DNA from: Propioniciclava tarda
GTDB lineage: Bacteria > Actinomycetota > Actinomycetes > Propionibacteriales > Propionibacteriaceae
Direction: 5' to 3'
DNA length: 64,000 bases
Assembly (NCBI RefSeq): GCF_900182665.1
Contig: NZ_FXTL01000006.1
Span: 62,001-126,000, forward strand
Part shown: piece by piece, positions 36,776-44,823 of the stretch
Position numbering within the stretch: the stretch's first letter is position 1
How the letters are laid out: each line of letters opens with the position of its first letter
Made by a program: the position numbers and the translations under genes
Notes under the pieces: generated by a model
The model's database searches: none
Seen by the model: only the letters and a program-made list of their open reading frames with translations
What the model was told of the DNA's origin: nothing

Positions 36776-36903
36776 ATCCCCTACTTCCTGCTCGATGCGG
36801 ACATCTGCTCTTCTCACTCTGTGATGACAAGGCGTTTTACCGACGCCAGGCGACGTGCATCGAAGGCCACAGGTGGACAACCACGCCTATAAGGGGCCAC
36901 TGT

Positions 36904-36923
36904 TATTGCACGTATATTGCACG
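36904..36923. repeat. Putative integrase arm-type site, left
   Basis: TATTGCACGTATATTGCACG contains two TTGCACG units. It recurs with one mismatch at 44599-44618, just inside the other end of the element. Placement 20 bp before the integrase start codon suits an integrase-binding arm site. Confidence 0.6.
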
Positions 36924-36942
36924 TCGGCACTAAGGGGTAGCG

Positions 36943-38098
36943 ATGACGGGCAGAACCAGGCGCAGTTTCGGAGCGATCCGGAAACTCCCGTCGAAGCGCT
37001 GGCAGGCCAGCTGCCTCGACCCGAACGGAGCCCGCTTCACCGCCCCGTCGACGTTCGCGACCAAGATGGACGCCGAGGGCTGGCTCATCTCACAGCGGCG
37101 CCTGATCGACGCCGGCGACTGGCGACCGCCTCAGCCTGTGAGCGCCGCTCCCCCGACGGTGCCGACCACCCTGGGCGACTGGGCAACCCAATGGTTGGCC
37201 GCCCGCGAGTTGCGCGAGACCACCCGCGATGGCTACGAGCGCCTGCTGACGAACCACATCATGCCGACCCTCGGCGACCTTCCCCTCGACGGGCTCACGA
37301 AGGCCCACTTCCGGACCTGGTACGCCCAACTCGACCCGAGCACCCCGCGTGCCAGATCGAAGGCGTATTCGCTATTGCGCTCGATCCTCAACGGCGCGAT
37401 CGACGCCGAGCTGATCGCAGGACCGAACCCATGCCAGGTCCGCGGCGCCGGAGTCACCAGCCGCGCCCACAAGATCGAACCGCTCACCCCGGCCGAGTTG
37501 GACGTGCTCGTGGCCGCGATGCCCGAGCGTTTGCGTCTAGCCGTGCTGCTCGGCAGCTGGGGAGCCCTCCGTTACGGGGAGATCGCCGAACTACGCCGCA
37601 AGGACGTCGACGTCGAGCACGCGGTCATCAAAGTTCGACGCGGCGTCACCTGGACCAAAGGCGTCGCGACCGTCGGGCCACCCAAGACGGCCGCCGGCAC
37701 CCGAGACGTGCACCTTCCCGCCTTCCTCAGGCCAACCACTTCAGGAGCACCTCGTGCGCCACGCCCAGAAGGGCGCGGACGGGCTGCTCTTCCCGAGCGC
37801 AACCGGACGCCACATCTGGGCCCCCACGTTCGCCAAGTCGTTCGCCGAGGCCCGCGAGGCCGCCGGCCGCCCGACGCTTCGCGTCCACGATCTCCGCCAC
37901 AGCGGCGCTGTCTTAGCCGCGCAGACTGGCGCCACTCTCGCCGAGTTGATGTCGCGCCTCGGCCACACGACCCCGGCGATGGCGATGCGCTACCAACACG
38001 CGGCCGCCGGAGCCGACCAGCGCATCGCCGACGCCCTCGATCACCTGAGGGAATCCGATGGCCGTCGCGGCGAAGGCAGCCTCCTCGACCACATCTAA
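36943..38098 (+). pseudogene. int: Tyrosine recombinase (phage-type integrase), frameshifted
   Basis: Frame 1 (ATG 36943) gives the arm-binding and core-binding domains and the first catalytic Arg (LGSWGALRYGEIAELR). Around 37727-37742 the reading shifts by +1. The second frame then supplies LQEHLVRHAQKGADGLLF, HDLRHSGAVLAA (HxxR), LGHTTPAMAMRYQHA (His and nucleophilic Tyr) and ends at 38098. All catalytic residues exist but in two frames. One extra base explains this; sequencing error or a true inactivating indel cannot be told apart here. Confidence 0.85.
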
Positions 38099-38228
38099 GA
38101 GACGGCGCAACCGCCATGTAGAAGGAACTAAGCCCTCGACAAGGATCCGTTGCGACTCCACCGAACACTCAAGACGGACCCGGCGACGAGTCTTGTCAGG
38201 CTACCCAGGCTCAATCACTGGCAACGCC

Positions 38229-38243
38229 TATGGTGGGACCGTG
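38229..38243 (+). promoter_or_regulatory. Leaderless -10 box of the NYN-NACHT operon
   Basis: TATGGT (38229-38234), 6 nt, then GTG (38241). The spacing equals that seen before the tag and SAF genes, and it supports GTG 38241 as the start inside a longer open frame. Confidence 0.5.
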
Positions 38244-39053
38244 CAAGCTCCAAGCGAGACCCTGGCCTCGGAGGCGACCTCATTCCGCACCGATGAGCGT
38301 GAGCCACGCGCGGACCTCTACTGGCTGATCGATGCTGACAACTTCTTCTACCGAGATGACCAGGATGGAGCATGGGCCCGACACACACTGATCCGCCTTC
38401 TAAGGGACTGCACTTCCCTATTCGGAGACGTTTCGCGAGTCGCGATACGTCTGTACGGAGGTTGGCAGCAAGGCGGGCTGGCTACCACAGGCGCGAGCAA
38501 GATAAGGCAGACGATGGCCCTGGCCTTCCCATTTCCATTGGTCCTCGATGGGAAGATCATCCACGGAACCTGGGATTTGGCTCAGTCCCTGCTGTCCCAT
38601 CCGCACATTCAATTCGGTGACACACTCCGCGAGCGTCAAGCCCCGCCGAGACTCAGATTAGCTAAAGCTCCTTGTCCCGATGGGTGTGCCGGGGCTGTCG
38701 ACACGTGCCCTCCCCGACTACTCCAAAAAATGACCCGGGCGGGAAGCAAGGTGTGTCCAACCATTGGCTGCGAGGTGCGCACGGCCGAGATGTTTACAAC
38801 TCGCGAGCAGAAACAAGTCGACACTCTTCTCACAGCCGACCTGCTGCAGCTGGCATCCTTGGCTCACCCCGCCATCGTTTGCCTTTCCGACGACACTGAC
38901 TTCGTCCCTGGCCTAATCGCGTCATCGATACAAAGCGCACCAGTCGCATTCGCAAACCTTGAGCATCCGTACGATCAGGCGACAAGAGATTTACTTGCAA
39001 ACCTTGGAGTCCGACAACTGAATATTGCTATTGATTCCGAGGAGATGGCATGA
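38241..39053 (+). CDS. NYN-domain (PIN-like) putative ribonuclease with Cys cluster
   Basis: 270 aa from GTG 38241. NYN/LabA-type signatures: LYWLIDADNFFY near residue 35 (first acidic residue), EQKQVDTLLTADLLQLA (family K-x-V-D-x2-L motif), and CLSDDTDFVPGLIAS near residue 220 (SxDxDF acidic pair). A six-Cys segment between them (CPDGCAG..CPP..CPTIGC) is probably a zinc site. The stop overlaps the start of the NACHT-like gene (ATGA), so they form one operon. Host-type GGACGC words are absent from the gene. Nuclease activity is inferred from the fold. Confidence 0.8.
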   Translation: MQAPSETLASEATSFRTDEREPRADLYWLIDADNFFYRDDQDGAWARHTLIRLLRDCTSLFGDVSRVAIRLYGGWQQGGLATTGASKIRQTMALAFPFPLVLDGKIIHGTWDLAQSLLSHPHIQFGDTLRERQAPPRLRLAKAPCPDGCAGAVDTCPPRLLQKMTRAGSKVCPTIGCEVRTAEMFTTREQKQVDTLLTADLLQLASLAHPAIVCLSDDTDFVPGLIASSIQSAPVAFANLEHPYDQATRDLLANLGVRQLNIAIDSEEMA

Positions 39054-41359
39054 GACCCGAAGAGGTCCTGCTGGACCTGGCAGCATTTGCAGACGATGAA
39101 GATGAGGTCGCACTTGGCCCCGACGGCCACTTCATGATATTGCGTCAAGGTCGCGAGCTATCGGGCCAAATTCTCGAGGAAGGCGACGATATCTTCGTCC
39201 AAGTCGGCGAGGATCTACTGACCTACCGGCAGTTCCTGACCGTGAATCTCGGAAGGCTTGACGTCCTAGCCAATCGACTCCTTGCGCGAGCACCGGGCGT
39301 ACCGCATTTTGTGGAGGGCCCCGCTCGGCTATTAAGACCCGCTTCGGATGTTGAATACGCAACTTCCGCCATGCACGCACTAGATAACGAGCTAAAACAA
39401 GGAAGTCCATTCATTACTAGGATTGTTTTCGTTACGGCCGACGCGGGCCTGGGCAAGACTGCGCTATTACGAGAACTACAAGCAAGAACGGCGAGCAAGT
39501 TCCTCGCGGGTCAGTCTCGATATCTATTGTGGCACTTGGATCTTCAAGGGAGACAGCTGCTGCGACTGAACGAGGCACTGATGGGTGACCTCGGAGACCT
39601 GCGCATGTTCGGCCTATGGATGCCTGGCCTAGTTCGACTGATGAGATCGCGAGCCCTTGTTGTTGCAATCGACGGTTTCGATGAACTGTCGGCTGAGCAG
39701 GGAAGTAACACGTCACTGGGTGCTCTCGCGAGCATTACAGCGCAGCTTGATGGCAAAGGAACAATAGTAGCTGCTGCCCGACGCACCTTCTTCGACGCAG
39801 ACGACTATCTTCGACGCGCAAAAATGGTCCAGCGGTCTACGACGTCGCCCTGCGAATTCGTTGAAATGGGATTGATCCCCTGGGGGCGGCGTGAGTCTGT
39901 CGACCTCCTGGACAAGTACGCACTTGAAACTGGTGGGAGCACGCGATTCGACTCCCCGGTCGGAGAACCCGAGGATCCGGTCGGCCTATATGAGAGGATT
40001 TTGGAGGCTCTGGGTGGCGTTGAAGACCACCCTGTACTTACGAGGCCGTTCCTGCTGTCCCGAACAGCCAAGGCTGTCGTTGAACTTGGACTCTCTGTAG
40101 ACGAGTTCTTGCGTCCTGGGCAAGACCAATTTGAGAGCATTGCCGCACTCGTGGACGCCTTCATTCAACGGGAGGTCGGAGAGAAGTGGAAGGATCGGGT
40201 ATCCGGCGAACCATTCCTAACTGTTGAGCAGCATAGTGAACTCCTAGCCAATGTCGCCGAGGAAATGTACCAGAGCGCCACGGACAGGCTGCCCGTACCA
40301 GTCATTGACACGATCGCATCCATGCTTTTCGACACGTGGGGCATCCCGCAAGATTCGCGCCAGCAAGTCATTAATATGGTGCGGATGCACGTCTTGCTGA
40401 TACGTCCCCCGGAGAGCACCGAAGACATGCGCTCTTTCGACCATCCTGAGTTCCGTGACTACTTCATTGCAGTAGCGCTGGCCGGGCGACTTCTCGAAGT
40501 GGCATTGGGACATGACCGGTCGGGTCTGGCACGCTTTCTTGCCGTTTCTCAACTCTCGGACTCGACGGCACGATACGTCGTTGGCATGCTGATGCTTGAC
40601 GAAGCCAAGACGATAGAGCTACTAAAGGCCCTGCAATCGATCGTCGTTACTGAACTTAGGCCGACGTACCTTCAGTTGAATGTCGGGACCTTGTTACCCT
40701 TTGTTCTATCAATGCGTCACACGGCAACGTGGACCTTCGACGCACCTGCGATCAGTTCGAGCATTTCATGGGAGGGTTCGAACCTGGCACACACAATTCT
40801 GCACAGAGTGGCGTTTGTCAACGTGAGTCTCGATAATGTTACGTGGGATGATGTGCAGTTACGCGACTGCCAATTGGGCGACCTTCAGATTGGCTCCCAC
40901 TCGCAGTTTTCGCGGGTTACCTTGCATGGATGCTCGGTAGATTCAGTGAGGGTCGGGGGCCAAGATTCGATGAGGGAATTTTCTCCGGACCGCATTCGCG
41001 CCGCATTGGAGTCAGTCGGAATATTCCGCGTCGAGGACTCGGAGCCGCGCTTGACAGACTTCGAGGATCATCTGGAGTCGGTCTCAGCTGCTCGTGCTCT
41101 CTTCTCCATGTTCAAGCGCTCGACGGTTGTTCGCGAGACTCAGATCAAGTTGAAACTCAAGGGAAGCTCCGACTCATTGATCGGTGAAATTGTCGAGGCG
41201 GCAGTTGCAAACTCCATCATCGAGTCACGTACTTGGAGGGGGGCCGGCCAGGATCGAATTTGGCAGATTACCGCAAGGTTAGATGATGTTCTCCGCGCCG
41301 AGAGTGGGGCTGGGCTACCCAACCTAGTGAAGTTTTGGAAGGATATTCGCCACATCTGA
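39050..41359 (+). CDS. NACHT/STAND-like NTPase with pentapeptide-like C-terminus
   Basis: 769 aa. Residues 1-100 are an unassigned acidic N-terminal region. Walker A is ADAGLGKT (130-137). The Walker B AIDGFDEL places the acidic residues at D208, D211 and E212; the DGFDEL form is typical of NACHT ATPases. A helical NACHT-winged-helix-like region (about 300-520) includes the FDHPEFRDYFIAVALAGRL element common at the end of NACHT modules. Residues about 575-640 show pentapeptide-like (A/D)-(L/V/F) periodicity. The last 120 residues look like a winged helix. Coupled to the NYN gene. No homologue with known function is recognised; a defence sensor role is inferred. Confidence 0.78.
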   Translation: MRPEEVLLDLAAFADDEDEVALGPDGHFMILRQGRELSGQILEEGDDIFVQVGEDLLTYRQFLTVNLGRLDVLANRLLARAPGVPHFVEGPARLLRPASDVEYATSAMHALDNELKQGSPFITRIVFVTADAGLGKTALLRELQARTASKFLAGQSRYLLWHLDLQGRQLLRLNEALMGDLGDLRMFGLWMPGLVRLMRSRALVVAIDGFDELSAEQGSNTSLGALASITAQLDGKGTIVAAARRTFFDADDYLRRAKMVQRSTTSPCEFVEMGLIPWGRRESVDLLDKYALETGGSTRFDSPVGEPEDPVGLYERILEALGGVEDHPVLTRPFLLSRTAKAVVELGLSVDEFLRPGQDQFESIAALVDAFIQREVGEKWKDRVSGEPFLTVEQHSELLANVAEEMYQSATDRLPVPVIDTIASMLFDTWGIPQDSRQQVINMVRMHVLLIRPPESTEDMRSFDHPEFRDYFIAVALAGRLLEVALGHDRSGLARFLAVSQLSDSTARYVVGMLMLDEAKTIELLKALQSIVVTELRPTYLQLNVGTLLPFVLSMRHTATWTFDAPAISSSISWEGSNLAHTILHRVAFVNVSLDNVTWDDVQLRDCQLGDLQIGSHSQFSRVTLHGCSVDSVRVGGQDSMREFSPDRIRAALESVGIFRVEDSEPRLTDFEDHLESVSAARALFSMFKRSTVVRETQIKLKLKGSSDSLIGEIVEAAVANSIIESRTWRGAGQDRIWQITARLDDVLRAESGAGLPNLVKFWKDIRHI

Positions 41360-41434
41360 CTCGGTCGCGTAGGTAGTGAGTGGCTGCCCGGTCGCGTCGC
41401 GTCCAACGCGGGGCCACGTGCGACCTGACTTGGC

Positions 41435-41569
41435 TCAATTAGTGCGGTCGTAGATGGCGTCGAGGACGGCGCGGATGCCGTCGGGCAGTGGGTCCTCGGC
41501 GGTCACGGTTTCGTTGCCGGCCTTGATCTGGACGGTGCGGTAGCGGCGTAGCGCCTTGACCAGCTTTCT
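41435..41569 (-). pseudogene. C-terminal fragment of an unidentified gene cut by the IS
   Basis: The last ~45 codons of a minus-strand protein (LVKALRRYRTVQIKAGNETV .. ending DAIYDRTN) abut the left inverted repeat of the IS. The 5' part is not found beyond the other IS end. Not recognised. Confidence 0.45.
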
Positions 41570-43004
41570 GGCTATTCGCACTTGGCCGTGGTGCCTTGGC
41601 TGGTCAAGCGGTGTTGCCGCGCCCGGTGGGCGCTGCGGAGCAGGATGCGGGCTTGGTAGTGGGCGTTGTTGCGGTAGCCGCGCCCGGTCCGCTTGATGTG
41701 CTTGATGGCAGTGTTCGCGGCCTCGGTCCGCGCGTTCGTCGCGCCGGTGGCGATGGTCACCTCGATGGCGGGCCACCAAGAGGTGATGGTCGCGGCGAAT
41801 CGGTCGGTCTCGTCGGTGTCCGCGATCGCCACCCAGGCGTCGAAGCGGGCCTTCGCGGCACGGGCGGCCTCGATGGTGGGGCTGGCCAGGATCAGCCGGA
41901 GGGCTTCCTTGACGCCCCAGGCGGCGCCTAGTTCACCGGTTGGGTCGTCGGTGGCGAGCACGGCTTGGAGTCGGTCGCGGCCACGCGCCGACAGGGTGTT
42001 GTAGCCGCGTAGCAGCAGCATCCGGTGTGCCCAGGCCGGGTCGATCTTGCGTCCTCGTCGTTGGTGGAGGTCGTGGGCGAGGCGTTGCCGGACCCGGGTG
42101 AGGCAGAGGTTGCCGAGTTGGACCAGGTGGAACGGGTCGACTGCAATCTTCGCGTTCGGGAGGCAGCCGACGATCGCCTTGCGGAACGCTGCCGAGGGGT
42201 CGATTGCCACCACACTGATCCGGTCCCCCACGCCCGGCTACGACCTGACAGCCAGACCTCGACTGCTGTGCTGTCGCGGCCGTCGACGATGCCGAGGACC
42301 TGCCCGCTGCGGGTGTTCACGATCGTGGTCATCCACGGCTCGACCCGCGTCCAGGAGCCGGTATCGACATTCCGGTACCAGCGCACCCTTCGGTAGCGGT
42401 GCTCATCGACCCCGAGCTGGGTGACGTGCAAAGCGTCGATATCGGGCAGTGTGTCGATCGCCATGTTGATCGTCTTCTGGGCGGTCCACCAGGCGACCCC
42501 GTGGCTCCGCGCGACCTGGTCGACAGGTTGGCCAAGGTCGATCACCGAGGTCAACAAGGCTTGCCGTAGCCGGCTCGTGCACCGGGCCCGTGACGGCAAC
42601 TCTGCCGTGGCTTGGGTGAACGTCCGGCGCGAGCACGCTCGCTCGGCGCACACCAACCGCGGCTTGACCACGACGAGCTCGATACCGCCGGCCTGCGGGA
42701 TGTCCTTCACCCGTTGCCGGGACCAGGCATGGACCCGCTCGGACACGACTCCGCAGTCAGGACAGCCGTCCGCGACGGTGTTGGCCTGCACGATCACGCG
42801 ACGGCCACCCGAGGGCAGGTCGATCGCGTCGATCACGTGGTAGTCGGGCAGGTTGAAAAACACGCTCGCAGCGTCACGCAGCGAACACGTAGGCTCGATC
42901 ACAGCTCGTGGTCCTTGTCCGGGAGGATGCTTCGCAACACCCATCCCAGCGCAAGGCCACGAGCCCTTGCATCAACGACCCACCACGCTCAACTACGAGT
43001 AGCC
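41570..43004 (-). mobile_element. ISL3-type insertion sequence
   Basis: About 1435 bp, bounded by imperfect 24-bp inverted repeats: GGCTATTCGCACTTGG... at 41570-41593 and its counterpart at 42981-43004, 19 of 24 matching and sharing the CGTGGTG inner end. One transposase fills it. I see no target-site duplication (flanks AGCTTTCT versus CGTTTAGT), so the insertion may be old or rearranged. Confidence 0.75.
41572..42944 (-). pseudogene. ISL3-family transposase, frameshifted at a G run
   Basis: The N-terminal frame has the zinc-ribbon type Cys pairs (CPDCG, CAERACSRRTF), an HTH, and LGVDEHRYRRVRWY and VDGRDSTAVEVWL. A -1 shift at the five-G run (42225-42229) continues in a second frame: SVVAIDPSAAFRKAI, VDPFHLVQLGN (DDE-type Asp), TEAANTAIKHIKRTGRGYRN (Glu). 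Either an inactivating deletion or a slippery-site frameshift (TGG GGG A). ISL3 elements normally use one frame, so inactivation is likelier. Confidence 0.8.
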
Positions 43005-43007
43005 CGT

Positions 43008-43247
43008 TTAGTTGAGCAAATTGAGGTAGCGACGACGGGCCTTCATCGCGTGGATGATGAGTTCGTTGCCGCTGTCGAAGCACAAGACCATCAGTTCAAG
43101 CAGACGACCCTGAGTGTCGAAGCCGAGCCGGAACTGCTTGGCTGGAACGTCGTCGTCAGGTTCGCTCACGTACACACATTCGGTGGCGGCCCGTAGCGCA
43201 TCCTCTGGGGCGATCCCGTGCTTCAGAGCTGAAGGATGCACCTTCAT
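43008..43247 (-). CDS. BrnT-like / DUF4258-type toxin
   Basis: 79 aa. MKVHPSALKHGIAPEDALRA, RLGFDTQGRLLELMVL, and HAMKARRRYLNLL resemble the small RelE/BrnT-fold ribonuclease toxins with conserved His and C-terminal basic helix. The start overlaps the stop of the upstream RHH antitoxin (ATGA). The right end of the IS abuts its stop codon without cutting it. Confidence 0.7.
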   Translation of the reverse strand: MKVHPSALKHGIAPEDALRAATECVYVSEPDDDVPAKQFRLGFDTQGRLLELMVLCFDSGNELIIHAMKARRRYLNLLN

Positions 43248-43492
43248 GCCACGTAGGCGCGGATGGCGGCTCGAATCACATCCGAACGGCTGACCCGCTC
43301 TTGATCGGCGCGATCGTCCAGCGCCGCCAACAGACTGTCGTCCAGCCGGATCGGCACGACCCTAGCCGGGCCGTCGCCCTTGGGTTTCCGTCCGCGCTTC
43401 CGAAGTTGGGCGACGTTGTATCCCTGCTCGGCCTCGTCTGCCCACTCTTGGATCTGTTCGTCGGTGATCGGCTTCCCGTTGATCGTCTCCAT
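43244..43492 (-). CDS. Ribbon-helix-helix (CopG-like) antitoxin
   Basis: 82 aa from ATG 43492 (METINGKPITDEQIQEW). C-terminal RHH segment: RVVPIRLDDSLLAALDDRA, RVSRSDVIRAAIRAYVA. A Lys/Arg-rich hinge (KRGRKPKG) precedes it. Antitoxin-first order and 4-bp overlap with the BrnT-like gene support a type II module. Confidence 0.75.
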   Translation of the reverse strand: METINGKPITDEQIQEWADEAEQGYNVAQLRKRGRKPKGDGPARVVPIRLDDSLLAALDDRADQERVSRSDVIRAAIRAYVA

Positions 43493-43560
43493 GGACAAAA
43501 GCGTAATACGGAATGGCTGCGAGTCCAAGGGCGCTGCCCGAGAGGAGGCCCCAGGGGCGG

Positions 43561-43707
43561 TCAACTGCCGAAGCGTTGCTGCGCCGCCTGCCGTGTCACA
43601 CCCAGGGCGGCGCCGATGATCGTCCACGAGTCGCCGGCGTCACGGGCGGACTGGACCGCGTCCCGAAGGGCTCTCTCGGAGACTTCCACCCGCTGGCGCG
43701 CCTTCAC
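43561..43707 (-). CDS. Small helix-turn-helix protein
   Basis: 48 aa from GTG 43707; upstream in-frame starts are possible. RALRDAVQSARDAGDSWTII followed by GAALGVTRQAAQQRFG is a common actinobacterial HTH of tiny proteins. It lies 68 bp upstream of the antitoxin on the same strand and may belong to the same transcript. Confidence 0.55.
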   Translation of the reverse strand: MKARQRVEVSERALRDAVQSARDAGDSWTIIGAALGVTRQAAQQRFGS

Positions 43708-43870
43708 GATCCGTCGGAAGTGCTGAGCGTCGGTTGCCGGGTGAGTCCGAGAACTGACGCCGTCTAGCCCTCGGGCAACTTCGTTGCGTTCGCGAGCGCC
43801 GGGCCGTCAAGGTTACGTTGACGAACACACGGCGCCTAGGGTGGCTACATCGCCTCGCGAGATCCGGCCA

Positions 43871-43950
43871 CGTACCCCCTAACAACGAAGTCATGCACAC
43901 CTGGTGCACCCAGGGTGCTAGTTTCGTTATTACGAAACAACGTTCCCCCT
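43871..43950. promoter_or_regulatory. Paired CGTWCCCCCT motif with palindrome, site A
   Basis: CGTACCCCCT (43871-43880) and CGTTCCCCCT (43941-43950), 70 bp apart, flank the perfect palindrome GTTTCGTTATTACGAAAC (43921-43938). It lies immediately upstream of the zinc-finger gene. The same two decamers recur at 57976-58008 and, in shorter form, at 53390-53417. Confidence 0.5.
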
Positions 43951-43962
43951 GTGCGAGGACCC

Positions 43963-44319
43963 ATGGACGAGCTCGTTCGACCACGATCCGGCCCACACCC
44001 GTGCCCTCGCTGCGGACAGCCGGTGAACTACGGCGGGCGCGGACGGCGTCCGATCTGGTGCTCGTCGACGTGCCGGGTTCAGGCATCCATCGAGCGGCGC
44101 GGGAACCGTGTCGTCGGCATCCAACCTCGGCTCGTGTCCGTTATCGATCCGCCGAATAGGTCGCTCCGCCCCACGCCCACCGATGACGAGACGGCCGTCG
44201 CACGCGTCCTGAGAAATCCGGAGTCGGCGCTTGCAGGTCCTGCTGGGCGTTCAGGATCGAGCGAGGGAGGGCGACCCACGATGGGGGCACGTCCTGTCGG
44301 CAGTGACCCCGCCCTCTGA
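43963..44319 (+). CDS. Small zinc-finger-like protein
   Basis: 118 aa from ATG 43963. CPRCGQPVNYGGRGRRPIWC followed by SSTCR is a Cys4 treble-clef-like site seen in small actinobacterial phage/ICE proteins. The C-terminal half is low complexity. Function unknown. Followed by an overlapping small gene. Confidence 0.6.
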   Translation: MDELVRPRSGPHPCPRCGQPVNYGGRGRRPIWCSSTCRVQASIERRGNRVVGIQPRLVSVIDPPNRSLRPTPTDDETAVARVLRNPESALAGPAGRSGSSEGGRPTMGARPVGSDPAL

Positions 44320-44542
44320 TAACTCTCTCCGGCACGCTGCCATCGACGGACCTCAGGCGTCGCTCGAACCACGCTCTACGAGAGCGTCGGCGCACCGCAG
44401 CGTCCAGGAGTGGGCAGCTGACCTGGAGGAGCTCAGGCATGCGCTCGTCTCAGGAGCGGTCTACCAACGCGAGCTCAACGATCTGGCCGTCGCCCTCAAC
44501 GGCGTCCTGGACGCTTTCCGTCGGCGCGCCGAGCACCGCTGA
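44303..44542 (+). CDS. Small helical protein
   Basis: 79 aa from GTG 44303 (VTPPSDNSLRHAAID), overlapping the zinc-finger gene by 17 bp. The helical segment VQEWAADLEELRHALVSGAV and YQRELNDLAVALNGVLDAF is plausible coding sequence. Not recognised. Confidence 0.5.
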   Translation: MTPPSDNSLRHAAIDGPQASLEPRSTRASAHRSVQEWAADLEELRHALVSGAVYQRELNDLAVALNGVLDAFRRRAEHR

Positions 44543-44598
44543 AGCACGAGGGGCATCCCTGACCACCGACGGCCATCGGCGCCCAACACCCTCAGCGC

Positions 44599-44618
44599 TA
44601 TTGCACGTATGTTGCACG
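44599..44618. repeat. Putative integrase arm-type site, right
   Basis: TATTGCACGTATGTTGCACG, one mismatch from 36904-36923, in the same orientation, about 60-80 bp inside the right attachment core. Confidence 0.6.
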
Positions 44619-44633
44619 CCTGGCCCCAGGCGA

Positions 44634-44704
44634 GCAGAAACCCCGCCTGAGTTTGCTTGTCAGGCAGGGTTTCAACCGGGTGGAGCTAAGGGGATTCGAA
44701 CCCC
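44634..44704. repeat. Right attachment repeat
   Basis: 71-bp direct repeat of 36705-36775 (8 mismatches). Includes the tRNA-Ala 3' end (26-bp identical core at 44679-44704) and its terminator. Element length from repeat to repeat is about 7.9 kb. Confidence 0.85.
44638..44672 (-). terminator. tRNA-Ala terminator
   Basis: On the minus strand AAACCCTGCCTGA pairs with TCAGGCGGGGTTT around a 9-nt loop, ending in TTT, directly after the tRNA 3' end. Confidence 0.75.
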
Positions 44705-44753
44705 TGACCTTCTCATTGCGAACGAGACGCGCTACCAACTGCGCTATAGCCCC
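44681..44753 (-). tRNA. tRNA-Ala (CGC anticodon)
   Basis: 73 nt. Acceptor GGGGCTA/TAGCTCC with one GU pair, D-arm GCGC/GCGC, anticodon arm TCTCG-TTCGCAA-TGAGA with CGC, T-arm AGGGG-TTCGAAT-CCCCT. The encoded 3' end reads CCC rather than CCA. It is the intact target of the 36.7-44.7 kb element. Confidence 0.93.
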
Positions 44754-44823
44754 AGGTGTTGCCGGACGTCTCCGACAGCACGAACACCTTACACCAGCAC
44801 CCCGGACGCCCCAAAAGCCAGCG

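Noticed and set aside
36750-36825. A second intact tRNA-Ala gene
   Set aside because: Only the 3' acceptor/T-arm part matches; downstream sequence does not form D- or anticodon arms.
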